From Clostridiales bacterium (GTDB lineage Bacteria > Bacillota > Clostridia > Oscillospirales > CAG-272), in assembly GCA_003150035.1 (NCBI GenBank), contig QALR01000018.1:1-64000 (forward strand): a stretch of 64,000 bases of DNA, given 5' to 3'. Below are positions 60,471 through 64,000 of the stretch, in pieces (the first letter of the stretch is position 1; every line of letters begins with the position of its first letter). Under the pieces are notes generated by a model. The model did no database searches. It was not told where the DNA came from and saw only the letters and a list, made by a program, of their open reading frames with translations. Both the position numbers and the translations under genes were made by a program.

Positions 60471-60701
60471 ATGACAATAGATGATGCTGTCCGCAAAAGA
60501 ATAAATGAGCTTTTATCCGAGCGTAATATGAATATTTGTGATGTGAGTCTTTCCGGCGGATTAACACCCTCCACTTTATATGATTTTATGAGGGGAAAAA
60601 CATCTCATATTCAAATAAAAACGATAAAACAAATATGCATGGGATTCCAGATTACTCTCACCGAATTTTTCAGTAAAGAATATTTCAATGATTATGAATA
60701 G
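60471..60701 (+). CDS. Small XRE/Cro-type repressor, paralogue 2
   Basis: 76 residues from the ATG at 60471, preceded by GGAGGAAAACAA; an ATG 15 bases earlier is in frame but would make the protein longer than its paralogue. The HTH core NICDVSLSGGLTPSTLYDFMR in part is conserved. Tandem duplicate of the preceding gene, with its own operator pair. Two near-identical repressors with shared operators could form a switch. Confidence 0.85.
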   Translation: MTIDDAVRKRINELLSERNMNICDVSLSGGLTPSTLYDFMRGKTSHIQIKTIKQICMGFQITLTEFFSKEYFNDYE

Positions 60702-60788
60702 GCATCGTTATCCCTCGCAATAAAAGCTTTTCCCATGCCCGCAGGCGCAAAGATTTCGGCATGCCGGGTGTTACCGCACGGCGATTGA

Positions 60789-61121
60789 CGGCGAACGCGG
60801 AAAATGCGTGAGTCCGTCATGACGGGAGCCGTGTAAGTGCAGCTATCGGCAGCAGGATAGGAGTCTGAGGCGGGAGCCTCGGTAAATCTCTTGGTTCTTT
60901 TCTCTTTACGGAGAAAAGAACACCATTCCCCCTTTTGGAAAAGGCAGAAAGCCTTTGTTCTTTTTCTTTGCGGAAAGAAAAAGAACAAAAAAGAAGCTGC
61001 GGGCCATAGCGAAAATCGAAAGCAAATCTATATTCACTTATACTTTTGCATTCGTTTTTTTGCTCTACGCTTTTTTCAAAAAGCGGGGCAATCCCGCTTG
61101 ACCGTCAGTGCAAAAAAGAGC
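60789..61121 (-). repeat. Hairpin-rich repeat, copy D (longest, inverted)
   Basis: Inverted relative to A, B and C. From its far end (61121) it has the GCTCTTTTTTGCAC block shared with C, a spacer, the TTCTTTTTCTTTCCGCAAAG hairpin, GTTCTTTTCTC/GAGAAAAGAAC, CCGAGGC/GCCTC-G and the tail (60789-60834) shared with B. It is the only copy in the window containing all modules. Confidence 0.8.
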
Positions 61122-61223
61122 TGCAGAGGGGACGGCGCCCGTTACAGAGCCGAAAAAAACTTCTCTCTGCGAAACGCAGAGAGAACGGACATGCGCAGCT
61201 GTTTTTTCTCTCGCAAGAGCAGG

Positions 61224-61252
61224 TGGACGCCGTGGAATTCTTATGATACAAT
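61224..61252 (+). promoter_or_regulatory. Promoter of the XRE-DUF4177-like gene
   Basis: TGGACG (61224-61229), 17-base spacer, TACAAT (61247-61252). Confidence 0.5.
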
Positions 61253-61284
61253 AAAGGTAACCAATCAAAAGGGAGGAACGTAAA

Positions 61285-61671
61285 ATGGACGAAAAAAGAA
61301 TCGGCGAGCGGATTGCAGCGCTTCGCACAGAGGCGAATCTGACGCAGGCCGCTCTTGCGGAAGCGCTTGGCGTGAGCGACAAGACCGTATCAAAATGGGA
61401 GGTTGGTGGCGGTTATCCCGACATCACGATGTTTCCGAGGCTTGCGGATATCTTTCACGTGAGCTGTGATTATTTGCTCCGCGGCTCACCGCGGAAAATT
61501 CAAAAGGTTGCCGCCGAATCTGTTTGGGCGCGGACCCAGGGCAAACGCGACTTTGACAGGATCAATGATGCTTTGGCGCAGGGGTGGCGGGTTTTGCAGT
61601 CGGCGCTTTCCGTTTCCGATGAATCCGGGTATGCGTTGGTGGTTCTCGAAAAGGAAATCTATGATGCGTAA
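61285..61671 (+). CDS. XRE-family protein with a C-terminal DUF4177-like tail
   Basis: 128 residues after GGGAGGAACGTAAA. HTH: LTQAALAEALGVSDKTVSKWE in part (residues ~18-40), then GGYPDITMFPRLADIFHVSCDYLL. The tail (residues ~85-128; FDRINDALAQGWRVLQSALS...GYALVVLEK) looks like the small DUF4177 fold, which is usually separate. Target DNA unknown. A similar HTH is present, broken, at 61835. Confidence 0.8.
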   Translation: MDEKRIGERIAALRTEANLTQAALAEALGVSDKTVSKWEVGGGYPDITMFPRLADIFHVSCDYLLRGSPRKIQKVAAESVWARTQGKRDFDRINDALAQGWRVLQSALSVSDESGYALVVLEKEIYDA

Positions 61672-61834
61672 GAGTGAGGGGACGGCGTGTACGCCGTCCT
61701 TTTTTGTATAAAATTCAATCATTGCGAGAAAAATTCTCTCGCATCAGGAGGTGGCGTAAAATAAAAAAAGATGGTAGTATCATAACAGAAGCCACAGCGC
61801 GCGAGGCTTATCTATTGGGAAAGGAGACCGAAAC

Positions 61835-62063
61835 ATGAAATTATCAATAGGAGAAAATATCAGACGATACCGGCAGGAAAAGGGAATGACGCAGGAGGCG
61901 CTTGCGGAAGCGATCGGCGTATACGAAAACGCCGCGCCGCTTTGATTTCTTTGAGAGGCGGCAGGGATGGGAATGGTTCGACTGTGTGCGCGACGAGGAG
62001 CGGTATAAGGCGCTCGCGGCACGGGTCGCAAAATGCAATCAAACGGTAGGAAAAAACGGATAA
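61835..62063 (+). pseudogene. XRE-type regulator remnant with internal deletion
   Basis: ATG 61835 follows AAGGAGACCG. It reads MKLSIGENIRRYRQEKG then MTQEALAEAIGV and hits TGA at 61943-61945. In another frame, downstream sequence reads RFDFFERRQGWEWFDCVRDE then ERYKALAARVAK to a stop at 62061-62063, which looks like the end of the same kind of protein. The middle, including most of the HTH and linker, is missing. Confidence 0.65.
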
Positions 62064-62073
62064 TCGCGCGTAA

Positions 62074-62109
62074 AAATTCCCCATCCCGCATTTGCGAGAT
62101 GGGGAATTT
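62074..62109. terminator. Bidirectional terminator
   Basis: A perfect 12-bp stem AAATTCCCCATC / GATGGGGAATTT with a 12-base loop, between the XRE remnant and the convergent membrane protein gene. Confidence 0.85.
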
Positions 62110-62116
62110 CCGGCGA

Positions 62117-62740
62117 TTACATTTTGATCTCGTCGAAAAAGGGAATTTTAAAATGTGTTCCGTATAGGGAAAGATAAATAAAGTTAAAGGCGGCGTCTGC
62201 GACAAGAAGGATAAGCAGTGTCCAGAAAATACCATTCAGAATATTTGGCTTGATTTTGCCGACTGCCAGATGGATCGGCTGAAAAAGGAACCGCATAAAC
62301 AGCGTGATGGCAATTCCCCAGAACAAAGAGGGCAGAAAGGCAATGAAGGAGGTTTCTCCTGTCAGGAAAGAATAGTTCCATAGCTCGATGCCGAAAAGCG
62401 ACTCGAAGAACGTGGCCGTAAAAAGTTCAATTACCGTTGCTAGCAAAGCAGAAGCAAGAAAATAGGCGGGATAACGCAGGAACGCCTTGTCTGTGAAAAC
62501 CGGGCGGCCAAAAAGACGCATATCCGTCGGCGTTCCGAAGAGCAGATAGACGAAAATGAGAGCAACCCCATAGATGGTGCAAAACGGCATGGTAAGAAAT
62601 CCTCTGTCATTGGGGCTGCGGAGAAGAAAGGAAAAAACCGTTTCCCAGACCCAACCGATAAACGAGAGAATCATTCCTGTGACAAAAAGCGTTTGTATGG
62701 CCCTACCCCTTCGGGAGGCGGGCGCCGCGGCTTTGATCAT
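62117..62740 (-). CDS. CmpB-type putative ABC-transporter membrane protein (PF06541-like)
   Basis: 207 residues from the second ATG (62738-62740), seven bases after AGAGG; the first ATG is six bases earlier. Five or six membrane segments. Family motifs are SFIGWVWETVFSFL, RGFLTMPFCTIYGVALI and ATFFESLFGIELWNYS. The family is widespread in Clostridia and its transport function is only presumed. No ATPase gene is adjacent. An extended -10 TGATATACT lies at 62902-62910 on the minus strand. Confidence 0.82.
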   Translation of the reverse strand: MIKAAAPASRRGRAIQTLFVTGMILSFIGWVWETVFSFLLRSPNDRGFLTMPFCTIYGVALIFVYLLFGTPTDMRLFGRPVFTDKAFLRYPAYFLASALLATVIELFTATFFESLFGIELWNYSFLTGETSFIAFLPSLFWGIAITLFMRFLFQPIHLAVGKIKPNILNGIFWTLLILLVADAAFNFIYLSLYGTHFKIPFFDEIKM

Positions 62741-63071
62741 GTTCATACCTCTGGACTTTCATGCTTCGGAGAGATTCGATTTGACCGCGCTGACAAACGC
62801 GGTTCCGTATCCTATTTTGAATCCTATTTCTTATCCTTATGCATTTCAGCAAGCGATGATACTTTTTCAACGATAAAAGAAGGAACTGTCTCTTTTTCGA
62901 CAGTATATCACACGAATATGAACAAATTATGAAGCTAACTTGAATAATAAACAAAGGAAATAACTCCCAAGCAAAAGAAGGGTAAATTCATGTCTCAGCG
63001 GATAGAACGCGCACGCTCCCCTGAAGATTCAGAGGGGAGGTTCGTTTCGCATGGATAGCCGCCTGCCGAGA
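62741..63071. other. Intergenic stretch between the CmpB-type gene and mntP
   Basis: Holds the probable minus-strand promoter (TATACT at 62902-62907 with upstream TG) and, near mntP, a hairpin CTCCCCTGA/TCAGAGGGGAG (63016-63039) lacking a T-run. No gene seen. Confidence 0.5.
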
Positions 63072-63629
63072 TCAGATGCGGAGGATTCCCATATGCTCAA
63101 GCAGAATTTTGATTCCCATGAGCATGAGAACAACGCCGCCGAAAATTTCAGCTTTGGACTTGTATCTCGCGCCGAATACGTTGCCTACCTTGATGCCGAC
63201 AGCAGAAAGACCAAAGGTAATCACACCGATAGCGGCGGCGGCAATCCAGATATTGACGCCCTCAATGGCAAAGGTAACGCCGACGGCAAGCGCATCAATA
63301 CTGGTTGAGACGGCGAGCGGGAGCATCGCGCGGGGTCCAAAAGAGGCGGTCATTTCCTCCTCTTTTTTTCGCGATTCCCAAATCATGCTAAGTCCAATGA
63401 GCACGAGCAGAGCAAAGGCTATCCAATGATCGATTCTTTCAATATACTCCTGAAAGCTGACCCCGAGAAAATATCCGGCAATCGGCATGACTGCCTGAAA
63501 GCCTCCGAAGTACGCGCCCGCGATAAGCGCGCGGCTAGGCGTCGCTTTTTCGGTTGACAATCCCTTGCAGATGGATACGGCAAATGCATCCATGGCAAGA
63601 CCTATCGCAATGACGATGAGTTCCCACAT
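63072..63629 (-). CDS. mntP: Manganese efflux pump MntP
   Basis: 185 residues, six membrane segments. DUF204 repeats: IAIGLAMDAFAVSICKGLS near the start and PLAVSTSIDALAVGVTFAI in the middle, each with the membrane Asp needed for Mn2+ export. FGGFQAVMPIAGYFLG is also typical. GGAG precedes the ATG. A yybP-ykoY riboswitch in the leader fits control by manganese. Confidence 0.96.
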   Translation of the reverse strand: MWELIVIAIGLAMDAFAVSICKGLSTEKATPSRALIAGAYFGGFQAVMPIAGYFLGVSFQEYIERIDHWIAFALLVLIGLSMIWESRKKEEEMTASFGPRAMLPLAVSTSIDALAVGVTFAIEGVNIWIAAAAIGVITFGLSAVGIKVGNVFGARYKSKAEIFGGVVLMLMGIKILLEHMGILRI

Positions 63630-63654
63630 AGTATGTTCTCCTTGTTTTTGGCGG

Positions 63655-63779
63655 ATAAAAAAGACTTATCCGCCGGATAGCAGATAAGTCTCGCCGTTTC
63701 ATGCAAAACCAGAACAGAAGCTGTTCAGTGTGTTGGCTTCACCGCGCCGTGGCAGGCGCCGACTACTCCCTTATTTCTG
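63655..63779 (-). ncRNA. yybP-ykoY manganese riboswitch with terminator
   Basis: Between promoter and mntP, the transcript carries the class motifs AAGGGAGTAG (near 63772), GGTGAAGCCAACA (near 63745-63733) and GAAACGGCGAGA (near 63701-63690). It ends in a terminator: AGACTTATC/GATAAGTCT (63662-63670 with 63683-63691) followed by TTTTTTATCC. The last aptamer strand overlaps the terminator stem, so binding of Mn2+ would favour antitermination and mntP expression. Confidence 0.9.
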
Positions 63780-63785
63780 AGGCCT

Positions 63786-63814
63786 ATTATATCACGGCTT
63801 TTGGGATTTGTCAA
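63786..63814 (-). promoter_or_regulatory. Promoter of mntP
   Basis: On the minus strand, perfect TTGACA (63809-63814), 17-base spacer, perfect TATAAT (63786-63791). Confidence 0.85.
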
Positions 63815-63962
63815 TGAAAAACAGACGCTATTCTGTCAAGCCGCAGAATAAAAAGCGCGTTGGCAGGAAAAAGACAACTATATCTGGAAAAATCGCTGTT
63901 TTGCTATTCGTTGCCGCCTCGATACCGGTCCGGAATGAAGGCATATTTTCCGCTTTTCAATG

Positions 63963-63991
63963 TTGACAGGAAAGATTTCTTATGTTATACT
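63963..63991 (+). promoter_or_regulatory. Rightward promoter at the window edge
   Basis: TTGACA (63963-63968), 17-base spacer, TATACT (63986-63991). It should drive a plus-strand gene beyond the window. Between 63815 and 63962 I see nothing. Confidence 0.7.
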
Positions 63992-64000
63992 TCTTTCCAT

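Noticed and set aside
55886..61121. CRISPR array in the repeat-rich region
   Set aside because: Copies are long, diverged, in both orientations and unevenly spaced, with no cas genes.
1..64000. tRNA or rRNA genes
   Set aside because: I scanned gaps for T-loop (GTTCGAATC-like) and acceptor patterns and found none; a tRNA scan would settle it.

Overview
The window looks like chromosome of an anaerobic, low-to-mid GC Firmicute of class Clostridia, probably a gut lineage near Oscillospirales or Christensenellales. The reasons are the strong GGAGG-type ribosome binding sites, consensus TTGACA/TATAAT promoters, clostridial gene blocks (rplI-dnaB-tilS-hpt; plsX-rnc-smc-ftsY; infC-rpmI-rplT), plant- and mucin-glycan hydrolases, and GC content near one half by eye. 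Most genes run on the minus strand. I saw no tRNA, rRNA or CRISPR array.

Layout. 1-1.1 kb is an intact IS30-type insertion sequence. 1.1-7.1 kb holds a UroD-type methyltransferase and a glycan block: a GNAT/GH78 pair divergent from a GH2 enzyme, with a palindrome inside one of the two promoters. 7.2-13.7 kb is a seven-gene D-amino-acid operon: D-amino-acid transaminase, DUF4392, PxpB, PxpC, DUF1445, PxpA, alanine racemase. DUF4392 and DUF1445 are the two halves of mammalian D-glutamate cyclase, so the operon reads as D-glutamate to 5-oxoproline to glutamate. A divergent pyridoxal kinase could supply the PLP cofactor. 14.8-20 kb is a surface-polymer O-acylation cluster (two SGNH-like proteins, an MBOAT and a small membrane protein). 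20.1-21.4 kb holds two decayed genes.

21.5-25.4 kb is rplI-dnaB-tilS-hpt. 26-33 kb has an XRE regulator, proS behind a long structured leader, and a GtrA / FAD oxidoreductase / polytopic membrane protein operon. 33-38 kb carries rpsT and yceD-rpmF-DUF512-der-plsY. 38.3-51.8 kb is a long housekeeping run from plsX to leuS, followed by topA and dprA. 56-58.5 kb carries an rRNA/tRNA methyltransferase and the infC-rpmI-rplT operon; infC appears to start at AUC and follows a terminator-like leader.

58.5-61.1 kb is the most unusual stretch. A DUF1273 (SLOG-fold) gene stands divergent from two tandem 76-residue XRE-like repressors, with at least five TTACGG...CCGTAA operator-like sites. The cassette is bracketed by inverted copies of a hairpin-rich repeat family that also occurs near 56 kb. 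The end of the window has another XRE gene, an XRE remnant, a CmpB-type membrane protein, and mntP under a yybP-ykoY manganese riboswitch.

All function calls come from reading motifs and remembered family features; no database search was run.
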